Under the pieces are notes generated by a model, which searched no databases, had not been told where the DNA came from, and worked only from the letters and a program-made list of their open reading frames with translations. From positions 682,001 to 746,000 of the forward strand of contig CANLQO010000001.1 in NCBI GenBank assembly GCA_947493335.1: a DNA stretch of 64,000 bases. The letters run 5' to 3'. Origin of the DNA: an uncultured Paracoccaceae bacterium. Its GTDB lineage: Bacteria; Pseudomonadota; Alphaproteobacteria; Rhodobacterales; Rhodobacteraceae. A program made the translations under genes and the position numbers. Each line of letters begins with the position of its first letter. The first letter of the stretch is position 1. This document shows, piece after piece, positions 57,610-64,000 of the stretch.

Positions 57610-59855
57610 CCGGACCGGTGCTGGCCTTTGATATGAATGCCACGCGCGGTGCGAAACTGGGCCGGATCGAGCCCAAGCAGGTTGAGGTTGCGGTCGCCGC
57701 CAATACGGCACCCGAGGCCCCGATCGTCCACGTTGAAACCCCTGTGTCGCGTTACACCGAAAAGGCCGTCAACCGCGCCGATATCGCCGCTGTTTACGCC
57801 GGTATCCTCGGGGTGGAGCTGCAAAAGACTGACATCCTTGAACGTCTGACCGCCGACAGCGAAGACCTCAGCAGTGACGCGATTGCCACCGCACTTTCGA
57901 ACGTTGGCCTGATCGCACACGTCACCCGCGCCTTGCCGCCCAAGCCCCAGATGTGGCCAGCACTGGCAGAGATGACGAGCGGGCAGGTGGTGCTTGTGCT
58001 GCGGCAGGACGATGACGTCCTGACCGTCTATGACACCACGCAACCCGACCATCAGGCCGAGGTGGAACTGACCGATTTTCTGCCTGTCTTTGCGGGCAAG
58101 GTTATTCGGGCCGATATCGCGTTGACCGAGTTGAACCGCCGGCACGCGGACAAGGGCCTTAAGGCCCATTGGTTCTGGGGCGAGATCTACAAATTCCGCC
58201 GGATCGTGGGCGAGGTCGCGGTTGGGTCTTTTGTGGCTAATCTTCTGGCCGTGGCCGTCGCACTCTTTAGCCTGCAGGTCTATGACCGCGTGATCCCGCA
58301 TCAATCCATCGAAACCCTCTGGGTGCTGGCCATTGGTGCGGGCATGGCCATGCTGCTCGAAGCCTTCCTGCGCATCGCCCGCGCCCGCCTGATGGACGGA
58401 GCAGGGCGGCGGATTGAGATGCGGATCCAATCGCTTTTGATGGACCGCCTTTTGGGGATGCAGGCGGGTCAACCGGGGCAGACGCCCTCTGGCACCTTTG
58501 CCGCCGTGCGCGAGTTTTCGGCCATCCGCGAATTTTTTACCGCCTCGACCATCGGCACGCTGACTGACCTTCCGTTCATCGTGCTGTTTCTGGCGCTTGT
58601 GGCTTCAATCGGCGGCAACGTCGTCTGGGTTCTGTTTATCGGCGGCATCCTGATGGTCCTGCCCAGCTTCTTCATGCAGAAGAAGATGATGGAATTGACG
58701 CTCGCCACCCAAGGGGCCAGCACCAAATCCAGCCGTCTGCTGCACGAGGCGATTTATGACGCCGACACGATCAAGGCCCAACGCGGTGAGGAACGGTTCC
58801 GCCGCATTTGGGGTGAGTTGACCGCGCTGTCCTCCATCGCCACGTCCGAGCAGCGCAAGCTGGCCACCACGCTGACCTTCTGGTCGCAGGGTGTGCAACA
58901 GGCGACCTACGTGGCTGCCGTTGTGGTCGGCACCTTCATGGTGTTTCAAGGCACGTTCACCATCGGCACGATTATTGCCGTCGGCATCCTGACCAGCCGC
59001 ACGCTTGGCCCGCTCACCGGGCTTGCCGCGACGCTGGCCCGCTGGGCGAATGTGAAAGCGGCACTTGAAGCGCTCGACCAGATCGCAGAGGCCCCGCAAG
59101 ACATGGAAGAGGATCGCACCTATCTGCGGCGCGAAGCCTTGCGTGGCGAATATGAAGTGCGCGAGATGGGCTATGCCTACGACCCTGACGGTGCACGGAC
59201 CCTCGATATTCCCGCGCTGAAAATCCCCTCAGGTCAGCATGTGGCGGTGCTTGGCGCCAACGGTTCCGGTAAATCGACCCTGCTCAAGATTCTTTCCGGC
59301 CTGCATCGCCCAACACAAGGGCGGGTGCTGATCGATGGCGTGGATATGGGGCAGGTGATGGCCCGCGATCTGCGCCGCTCCATCGGCTATCTCGGGCAAG
59401 AGGTGCGGCTTTTTGCCGGAACCCTGCGCGAGAACCTGAACCTGACTTTGCTGGAACGCGACGACAACCGCCTGATGGCGGCGCTTGATTTCGCGGGCCT
59501 CGGCCCCTTTGTCGCCAACCACCCCAAGGGGCTTGATCTGGAAATCCGCGACGGGGGCGAGGGGCTGTCGATTGGGCAGCGCCAATCCATCGGCTGGGCG
59601 CGGCTGTGGCTGCAAGACCCGAAAGTCTGCCTGCTTGACGAACCCACAGCTGCCCTTGACCAGACGCTTGAACAAACCCTTGTCAGCCGCCTGTCCACAT
59701 GGCTTGAAGGGCGCACCGCGATCATCGCAACCCACCGCGTCCCGATCCTGCAACTAACCGACCGGGTGACGATCCTGCAAAACGGCCGTCTCTCGGTCGA
59801 TGGTCCGCGGGATGAGGTTTTGGCCCATATGCAAAAGAACAAGAAGGCGGGCTGA
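57606..59855 (+). CDS. Type I secretion ABC exporter with degenerate C39-like domain (LapB type)
   Basis: A 749-residue ABC exporter. Residues about 55-185 form a C39-like peptidase domain that lacks the catalytic Cys, typical of adhesin exporters (LapB). TM segments lie at about 205-470. The ATPase has Walker A GANGSGKST (near 550-558), signature LSIGQRQ and Walker B VCLLDEPTAALD. It starts with an overlap to the TolC gene and ends with a 1-nt overlap to the HlyD gene. It would export the adhesin and possibly the RTX protein at the start of the window. Confidence 0.94.
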   Translation: MTGPVLAFDMNATRGAKLGRIEPKQVEVAVAANTAPEAPIVHVETPVSRYTEKAVNRADIAAVYAGILGVELQKTDILERLTADSEDLSSDAIATALSNVGLIAHVTRALPPKPQMWPALAEMTSGQVVLVLRQDDDVLTVYDTTQPDHQAEVELTDFLPVFAGKVIRADIALTELNRRHADKGLKAHWFWGEIYKFRRIVGEVAVGSFVANLLAVAVALFSLQVYDRVIPHQSIETLWVLAIGAGMAMLLEAFLRIARARLMDGAGRRIEMRIQSLLMDRLLGMQAGQPGQTPSGTFAAVREFSAIREFFTASTIGTLTDLPFIVLFLALVASIGGNVVWVLFIGGILMVLPSFFMQKKMMELTLATQGASTKSSRLLHEAIYDADTIKAQRGEERFRRIWGELTALSSIATSEQRKLATTLTFWSQGVQQATYVAAVVVGTFMVFQGTFTIGTIIAVGILTSRTLGPLTGLAATLARWANVKAALEALDQIAEAPQDMEEDRTYLRREALRGEYEVREMGYAYDPDGARTLDIPALKIPSGQHVAVLGANGSGKSTLLKILSGLHRPTQGRVLIDGVDMGQVMARDLRRSIGYLGQEVRLFAGTLRENLNLTLLERDDNRLMAALDFAGLGPFVANHPKGLDLEIRDGGEGLSIGQRQSIGWARLWLQDPKVCLLDEPTAALDQTLEQTLVSRLSTWLEGRTAIIATHRVPILQLTDRVTILQNGRLSVDGPRDEVLAHMQKNKKAG

Positions 59856-61024
59856 TGGCGACTGTTGACGCAGAATTCGAAAGCGGCATGCGCGGGTCCA
59901 GCCTGACGATCTGGCTGGTGGGCGCGACGGTCATGCTGTTCCTGCTTTGGGCGAAATTCGCCTGGATCGATGAAATCGTCCGCGCGCCGGGCGAAGTTGT
60001 CAGCGCCTCGCGCCCGCAGATCATCCAGAACCTGGAAGGCGGCATTCTGGCAGAGCTGCTGGTGGGTGAAGGGCATGTTGTGCAAGAGGGCGATGTGCTC
60101 GCCCGGTTGCGTGGCACGCAGTTCTCAACCTCTGTGACCGACCTTGAGGATCAGGTCATTGCCGCCGAAATCCGCCGCTTGCGGCTGGAGGCCGAGATTG
60201 CCGGGCTGTTCGATTTCTCCGTTCCCGCCGATGTGGCCGCGCGCTCGCCTGATATCCTTGCCTCTGAACGCGCGCTTTTGGCCGCGCGGCAGTCCGACTA
60301 TGCCGCCAAGGTGGACGGCGCCCAGCGGGTCATGACCGAAACCAAGCGTGAACTGGCCAGCATGGAAGACATGTATGCGCGCGAGATCGTCAGCCTGCTC
60401 GAGACCACCCGTGCGCGCAAGGCCCACGCGGATGCCGAAGTGAAATACAACGAAATTGTCACCGGGGCAGAGCTGGAACGCGCCGGGGCCTATTCCGAAA
60501 CGCTGCAACAACTCGCCACGCTGGCGCAGGATTTGCGCGTCGCCTCTGACCGCTTGCAGCGCACGACGATCCGCGCGCCGATGCGCGGGATCGTCAACAA
60601 CCTTGGTGTGACGACTATCGGCGGTGTCATCCGTCCGGGGGAAGAGATTTTCCAGATCATCCCGCTGGATGATGAGTTGTTTGTCGAAGCACACGTAAAG
60701 CCCGAGGATATCGCCAATGTCATTCCGGGTCAGGCCGCGACAATCAAATTTTCGGCCTATGATTACACGATCTACGGCAGCTTGACCGGGCAGGTGACTG
60801 TCATATCTGCCGACACCTTCAAGGATGAACGCCGCGCCGACACAGATGCGCATTACAAGGTGACGCTGAAGGTCGACACCACCGATCTTGACGCGCGGCA
60901 GCAACAAATCCTGATCCGGCCGGGGATGCAGGCAGCGGTTGAGTTGCACACCGGTGAGAAGACCGTGTTGCACTATCTGACAAAGCCGCTTTACCGGTCC
61001 CGCGAAGCCCTGCGCGAGCCATAA
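59855..61024 (+). CDS. HlyD family type I secretion adaptor
   Basis: A 389-residue membrane fusion protein with an N-terminal anchor (SLTIWLVGATVMLFLLWAKF), a lipoyl/barrel-sandwich domain (EVVSASRPQIIQNLEGGILAEL, a strong family motif), a coiled-coil hairpin (about 100-240) and a beta-barrel (RTTIRAPMRGIVNNLGVTT). It bridges exporter and TolC protein. Last gene of the adhesin operon; it converges with the tetR gene (7 nt between stops). Confidence 0.94.
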   Translation: MATVDAEFESGMRGSSLTIWLVGATVMLFLLWAKFAWIDEIVRAPGEVVSASRPQIIQNLEGGILAELLVGEGHVVQEGDVLARLRGTQFSTSVTDLEDQVIAAEIRRLRLEAEIAGLFDFSVPADVAARSPDILASERALLAARQSDYAAKVDGAQRVMTETKRELASMEDMYAREIVSLLETTRARKAHADAEVKYNEIVTGAELERAGAYSETLQQLATLAQDLRVASDRLQRTTIRAPMRGIVNNLGVTTIGGVIRPGEEIFQIIPLDDELFVEAHVKPEDIANVIPGQAATIKFSAYDYTIYGSLTGQVTVISADTFKDERRADTDAHYKVTLKVDTTDLDARQQQILIRPGMQAAVELHTGEKTVLHYLTKPLYRSREALREP

Positions 61025-61031
61025 GCGTGTT

Positions 61032-61703
61032 TCAGGTGGGCGTGTTGCGTGATCTTGACGTATCCGCCTGAACGACCCCATCGAGAATCCAGCCAATGGC
61101 CAGTCTGAACCGTTCGCTGCCGTCTCTGATCGCGTAACTTTGCATGTTCTGTCGCAAGATTGGCGTTTCTTCATGCGCGAGCTGCTTGCCCAACTCCTCG
61201 CGTATCTGAGGTGGACGGGTCAGATCATTTGCGATTGATCCGATAAGCAGCATGGTAATTGCGTCGCTCGCCTCTGCAATGGCTGCGCCGCTTAGCCCAC
61301 CTTCGCTCAGGCATCCGAACATCAACTCTGTTGTGGTGGCGGTCCCGGGGCCGATGACGGCCTGACGCACAAAGATCATGCCTGCGCCCGGTGTGTCCAA
61401 AAGCCTTCTGCGAAGGTCTTCCAGAAATGCGATCAAACGATCCCGCCACAATTCTTCGGTGCGGGGCACCCGCGCCGCTGAAAAGAACAGGCTGTCTACG
61501 GCACGCGTGGCAAGTTGGTTTTTGTCGTCGACATGGTGATAGATCGCCATGGCCGATACGCCGCATTCTTCTGCCACGCGCCGCATCGTCAGGGCGGACG
61601 GGTCGCTGGACCTTAGGACAACAAGCGACGCTTCAACAATTTTTTCGACCGTTAAGTCACGGCGCTGACTGGTTTTCTGGGGGCGTTTGGCTGACTTCGA
61701 CAT
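61032..61703 (-). CDS. TetR family transcriptional regulator
   Basis: A 223-residue regulator. The N-terminal HTH reads TVEKIVEASLVVLRSSDPSA, with EECGVSAMAIYHHVDDKNQL as the recognition helix region. The C-terminal ligand-binding domain is not recognisable. The gene is divergent from the FAD monooxygenase with 69 nt between starts, and the shared region holds two palindromes, so it probably represses the monooxygenase gene and responds to its substrate. Confidence 0.92.
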   Translation of the reverse strand: MSKSAKRPQKTSQRRDLTVEKIVEASLVVLRSSDPSALTMRRVAEECGVSAMAIYHHVDDKNQLATRAVDSLFFSAARVPRTEELWRDRLIAFLEDLRRRLLDTPGAGMIFVRQAVIGPGTATTTELMFGCLSEGGLSGAAIAEASDAITMLLIGSIANDLTRPPQIREELGKQLAHEETPILRQNMQSYAIRDGSERFRLAIGWILDGVVQADTSRSRNTPT

Positions 61704-61710
61704 GGAGATA

Positions 61711-61744
61711 CTTTACAACGTATATTTAATTTTACAATGTAAAG
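61711..61744. promoter_or_regulatory. Probable TetR operators between tetR and monooxygenase genes
   Basis: TTTACA-A-TGTAAA (61731-61743) is a perfect 13-bp palindrome. TTTACAACGTATA (61712-61724) is an imperfect copy 19 bp upstream. The outer pair CTTTACA/TGTAAAG (61711-61717, 61738-61744) is also symmetrical. Both overlap the AT-rich promoter region. Assignment to this TetR protein is from position and symmetry. Confidence 0.75.
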
Positions 61745-61772
61745 TTATGCAGATTCGGTTAAGGAGATACGC

Positions 61773-62996
61773 ATGGGTGTCGAGGGATTGAAAGTTGGCG
61801 TGATCGGCGGCAGCATCGCGGGCTGTGCTGCGGCAACGGCGCTGACGCGCGCAGGTTGCGTTGTGGATGTGTTTGAACGATCGTCCAAAGGCCTGATGGA
61901 CCGGGGGTCTGGCATCGGTATCCCTGGCCCATTGCGCACAACCTTGTTGGAGAAAGGATACCTTCCCAAGGACTTCCCGAGTTGCGAGATGAAAACGCGC
62001 TGGTGGCAATTTCCTGACGGTAGTCTTGTTGGCAACCGCTTGTGGACTCAGCCAACCCCCGCTTTTGCCAACAACTGGGGCAACCTTTGGCGTGCACTGC
62101 GGGAAACGGTGTCGGATGACATCTATCACGAAGGCAAGATGTTATCGGATTATCATGAGACCTCCGATGCCGTGACGGTGACCTTTCGGGACGGGGAGAC
62201 GCGTGATTTTGACCTTCTCATTGGTGCGGATGGCTATAACTCTGCCGTACGTCAAAGGATGCATCCCCATGTCGAAACGGAATATGCAGGCTATGTGTTG
62301 TGGCGCGGAAACTATCCCGAGGCAGACGTCACAGATACCCATCTGATCGCGGCGATGGGCGAGGAAACCGCTTGGCTGACCGTTCCCTTTCAGGGCGGGC
62401 ACGGCGTACTTTACATGATCCCCAACTTTGACGGCAGCACCGCGACAGGGCAGCGCCGGGTGAACTGGGCAGTGTATGCGCCTTGCCCTGCGAGCCAACC
62501 GTTGAGCGGTGTGGAATCCGTTCCCCCGGGTGGTGTCACGCAAGAGGCCTTTGCCGCGTTTCAAAAGCTGTTGGAAGATCACTTTCCCCCCGCGATCCGC
62601 GACCTTATCGCCCATACCGGCCACGCAAACGTATCGATACAGCCGATCTACGACAGCGTTGTGGACACTTATGTCAGCGATAGAACGCTGCTGATTGGCG
62701 ATGCGGGGACGATGACACGCCCCCATACTGCAAGTGGCGCGACAAAAGCGCTGGAGGACGCGCTGGCGCTGGAAGCACTTGCGGCCACAGCGGGTGATTT
62801 GCCGGAATTGCTGGAAAGCTACGACGCGCAGCGGTGTGGGCAAGCAAAGACACTTAGCCAGATCGGTCGCCGCATCGGTCAGATGCAGGTCGTTGAAACC
62901 CCCAATTGGGGGAGTATGTCGCCGAAAGACTTTGAGGACCTGCACGCCGCGATCCTGTCCGGCGAAAAGCTCTATCTTTATGGTGACAAGGTCTGA
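61773..62996 (+). CDS. FAD-dependent monooxygenase (2,6-dihydroxypyridine/ aromatic hydroxylase type)
   Basis: A 407-residue class A flavin monooxygenase. The FAD motifs are VGVIGGSIAGCAAATAL (GxGxxG-like), the DG motif GADGYNSAVRQRM and LIGDAGTMTRPHTASGATK (GD motif). The closest known type is 2,6-dihydroxypyridine 3-hydroxylase, though the substrate is unknown. AAGGAG lies 8 nt before the ATG. It is divergent from the tetR gene with operator-like palindromes in between, so it is likely induced by its own substrate. Confidence 0.9.
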   Translation: MGVEGLKVGVIGGSIAGCAAATALTRAGCVVDVFERSSKGLMDRGSGIGIPGPLRTTLLEKGYLPKDFPSCEMKTRWWQFPDGSLVGNRLWTQPTPAFANNWGNLWRALRETVSDDIYHEGKMLSDYHETSDAVTVTFRDGETRDFDLLIGADGYNSAVRQRMHPHVETEYAGYVLWRGNYPEADVTDTHLIAAMGEETAWLTVPFQGGHGVLYMIPNFDGSTATGQRRVNWAVYAPCPASQPLSGVESVPPGGVTQEAFAAFQKLLEDHFPPAIRDLIAHTGHANVSIQPIYDSVVDTYVSDRTLLIGDAGTMTRPHTASGATKALEDALALEALAATAGDLPELLESYDAQRCGQAKTLSQIGRRIGQMQVVETPNWGSMSPKDFEDLHAAILSGEKLYLYGDKV

Positions 62997-63195
62997 GGGA
63001 TGGTCACGGCGCGCCATGGCGTCGTTACGATCAGCCTGATGTCGCTGAAACCAAACGGTCCGGAAGGCGTCCCCAAGTCCAAATCGAATGGGCAGATCAT
63101 CGTTTCTTGATCGGGTTCAAACAATTGGGCTCTTCGCACGACCAAACACCGGGATCTCGGCCTTTGCCAATGGCCCAATGGCCGGGACAGGCGCC

Positions 63196-63543
63196 CTAGA
63201 TGCCCAAAGCCAGTGCTGCAAGCGCCAGAGCCGCTGGAACCGTTTGTGCGTAAAGCGCGGCTTTCACGGCCGTCAATGCACCCACAATGCCTGCGACAGC
63301 TACGCAAAGCAGTAAAAAGACCTGCATCGCCGTGTTTCCGGTCGCCAGTGCAAAAATCACGCCCACGCCTAGAAAGGCGTTGTAAAGGCCTTGATTGGCG
63401 GCCATCGCCTTGGTTTGGGACGCCAGTTCCGGGCTCATGCCAAAGACCTTGCGGGTGCGCGGATGTTCCCAGCGAAAGCTTTCAAGCACCATGAAATAAA
63501 GGTGAATTGCACCTACCAGCAGGGTCAGAATGCTCATGATCAT
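63196..63543 (-). CDS. DUF1304 family membrane protein
   Basis: A 115-residue inner-membrane protein with four hydrophobic segments, starting ILTLLVGAIHLYFMVLE, which is typical of DUF1304. The conserved NQGLYNAFLG is present. ATG 63543 follows AGGAA; 43 codons upstream are open but read through a region with no family signature. It overlaps no neighbour: the SDR gene ends 37 nt upstream on the same strand. Function unknown. The plus-strand gap 62997-63195 has no gene. Confidence 0.88.
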   Translation of the reverse strand: MIMSILTLLVGAIHLYFMVLESFRWEHPRTRKVFGMSPELASQTKAMAANQGLYNAFLGVGVIFALATGNTAMQVFLLLCVAVAGIVGALTAVKAALYAQTVPAALALAALALGI

Positions 63544-63580
63544 CTGCGGTTCCTCTGCAGTGCTGTTGGGTATCTTCGGT

Positions 63581-64000
63581 TCAAACTTGACCACCTGAAA
63601 TTTGGATGGTCTGTCCATTGATGCTACGCGCGCCCTCTGAACATAACCACATCGCGGCAGATGTCGTTTCATCCACCTGCAAAAGGCGATGATGCCGGTT
63701 GCCCTTTGCGATGGCTGCCACGGCGCCCGCTTCGTCGGTGTCGAACCGGCGCATCAGGCCGGGAATCTGGTTTTGCACGATGTCGGTATCAACATAACCG
63801 GGGCAAAGGGCGTTAAAGGTGATGGGGCGGCGCATGTATTCCTCGGACAGGCCCCGGATCAGCCCGATGACGCCGTGTTTGGTTGCTGTATAGGGGATGG
63901 CCCCTTTCAAACCCCGCACCCCGGCAATCGAACTGACAACGATCATCCGCGCAGGCGTCTCTGCTTTCAGCGTGGCAAGCGCGGCTTGAAACGTCAGGAA
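63581..64000 (-). CDS. Short-chain dehydrogenase/reductase (5' end outside window)
   Basis: The C-terminal 139 residues of an SDR oxidoreductase; the frame runs off the window end. The catalytic Ser (VVSSIAGVRG) and YxxxK (YTATKHG) are present, and the end GQTIQISGGQV is of the classical SDR type, similar to 3-hydroxybutyrate or 2,5-diketo reductases. It is upstream of and transcribed with the DUF1304 gene. Confidence 0.88.
   Translation of the reverse strand, partial: FLTFQAALATLKAETPARMIVVSSIAGVRGLKGAIPYTATKHGVIGLIRGLSEEYMRRPITFNALCPGYVDTDIVQNQIPGLMRRFDTDEAGAVAAIAKGNRHHRLLQVDETTSAAMWLCSEGARSINGQTIQISGGQV

Noticed and set aside
57438-58472. 344-residue minus-strand frame
   Set aside because: Antisense to exporter genes and without family features.
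62978-63307. Minus-strand 109-residue frame
   Set aside because: Overlaps the DUF1304 gene and the FAD gene end; no start signal; no recognised features.

Overview
The window looks like a chromosomal segment of a marine-type alphaproteobacterium of the Rhodobacteraceae (Roseobacter group). This rests on the GC-rich sequence, the gene content (RTX protein with a C-terminal Hint domain, class I PHA genes with PhaR, OxyR/KatG pair, GPH-type transporter, DUF1330/DUF1304 proteins) and the close packing of genes with 4-nt start/stop overlaps. No prophage, insertion sequence, CRISPR array or rRNA operon is visible. There is one tRNA gene, tRNA-Ser(UGA).

Layout. 1-2121: 3' part of an RTX/Hint secreted protein. 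2305-7822: polyamine-type ABC importer operon (ATPase, binding protein, DUF1330 protein, two enlarged permeases) with a double hairpin behind the binding-protein gene. 7829-8758: AEC-family permease. 8837-14230: minus-strand housekeeping operon (SPOR lipoprotein, D,D-carboxypeptidase, thymidylate kinase, DNA polymerase III delta', TatD, metallo-beta-lactamase-fold hydrolase). 14480-14569: tRNA-Ser. 14601-17483: PAS-GGDEF-EAL protein. 17686-23219: urease operon ureDABC-X-EFG with an unrecognised exported protein X. 23332-25790: hybrid histidine kinase and a single-domain response regulator. 25759-28974: class IV aminotransferase, GPH transporter, and an alpha/beta hydrolase without its serine nucleophile. 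28931-32135: oxyR and katG, divergent. 32855-38833: polyhydroxyalkanoate (PHA) cluster (phaZ, phaC, phasin, phaR) with a creatinase gene inside it. 39041-42504: an unrecognised exported protein and lepA. 42655-44873: an AT-rich orphan membrane-protein gene and a gene-poor 1.1-kb stretch. 44874-47343: esterase, small membrane protein, DUF1479 oxygenase. 47354-51603: pqiAABC-type MCE lipid-transport operon. 51721-53351: P-loop kinase and YihY family protein, divergent. 53513-61024: complete type I secretion operon (BapA/LapA-like Ig-repeat adhesin, TolC-type lipoprotein, ABC exporter, HlyD adaptor). 61032-64000: TetR regulator, divergent FAD monooxygenase, DUF1304 protein, partial short-chain dehydrogenase.

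How the genes connect. The PHA genes carry matching TGC-rich sites (two exact CTGC-N3-GCAG, one near match, and a tandem CTGCACCTGCAA repeat) in front of phasin, phaR and between phaZ/phaC, which points to one PhaR regulon. Creatinase releases urea, which the urease operon 14 kb away could hydrolyse. OxyR with two conserved cysteines and katG form a peroxide-response pair around a shared operator region. The adhesin operon combines features of the LapA-type retained adhesins: a BapA-like N-terminus, an Ala-Ala-Ala-Gly site near a hydrophobic segment, and an exporter with a degenerate peptidase domain. A GGDEF/EAL protein elsewhere in the window makes c-di-GMP control conceivable but unproven. 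I see no clearly novel defence or mobile system. The most unusual items are the retained-adhesin operon, the pqiB with tandem C-terminal repeats, the enlarged ABC permeases, the serine-less hydrolase and the lepA-distal low-GC region with candidate microgenes.
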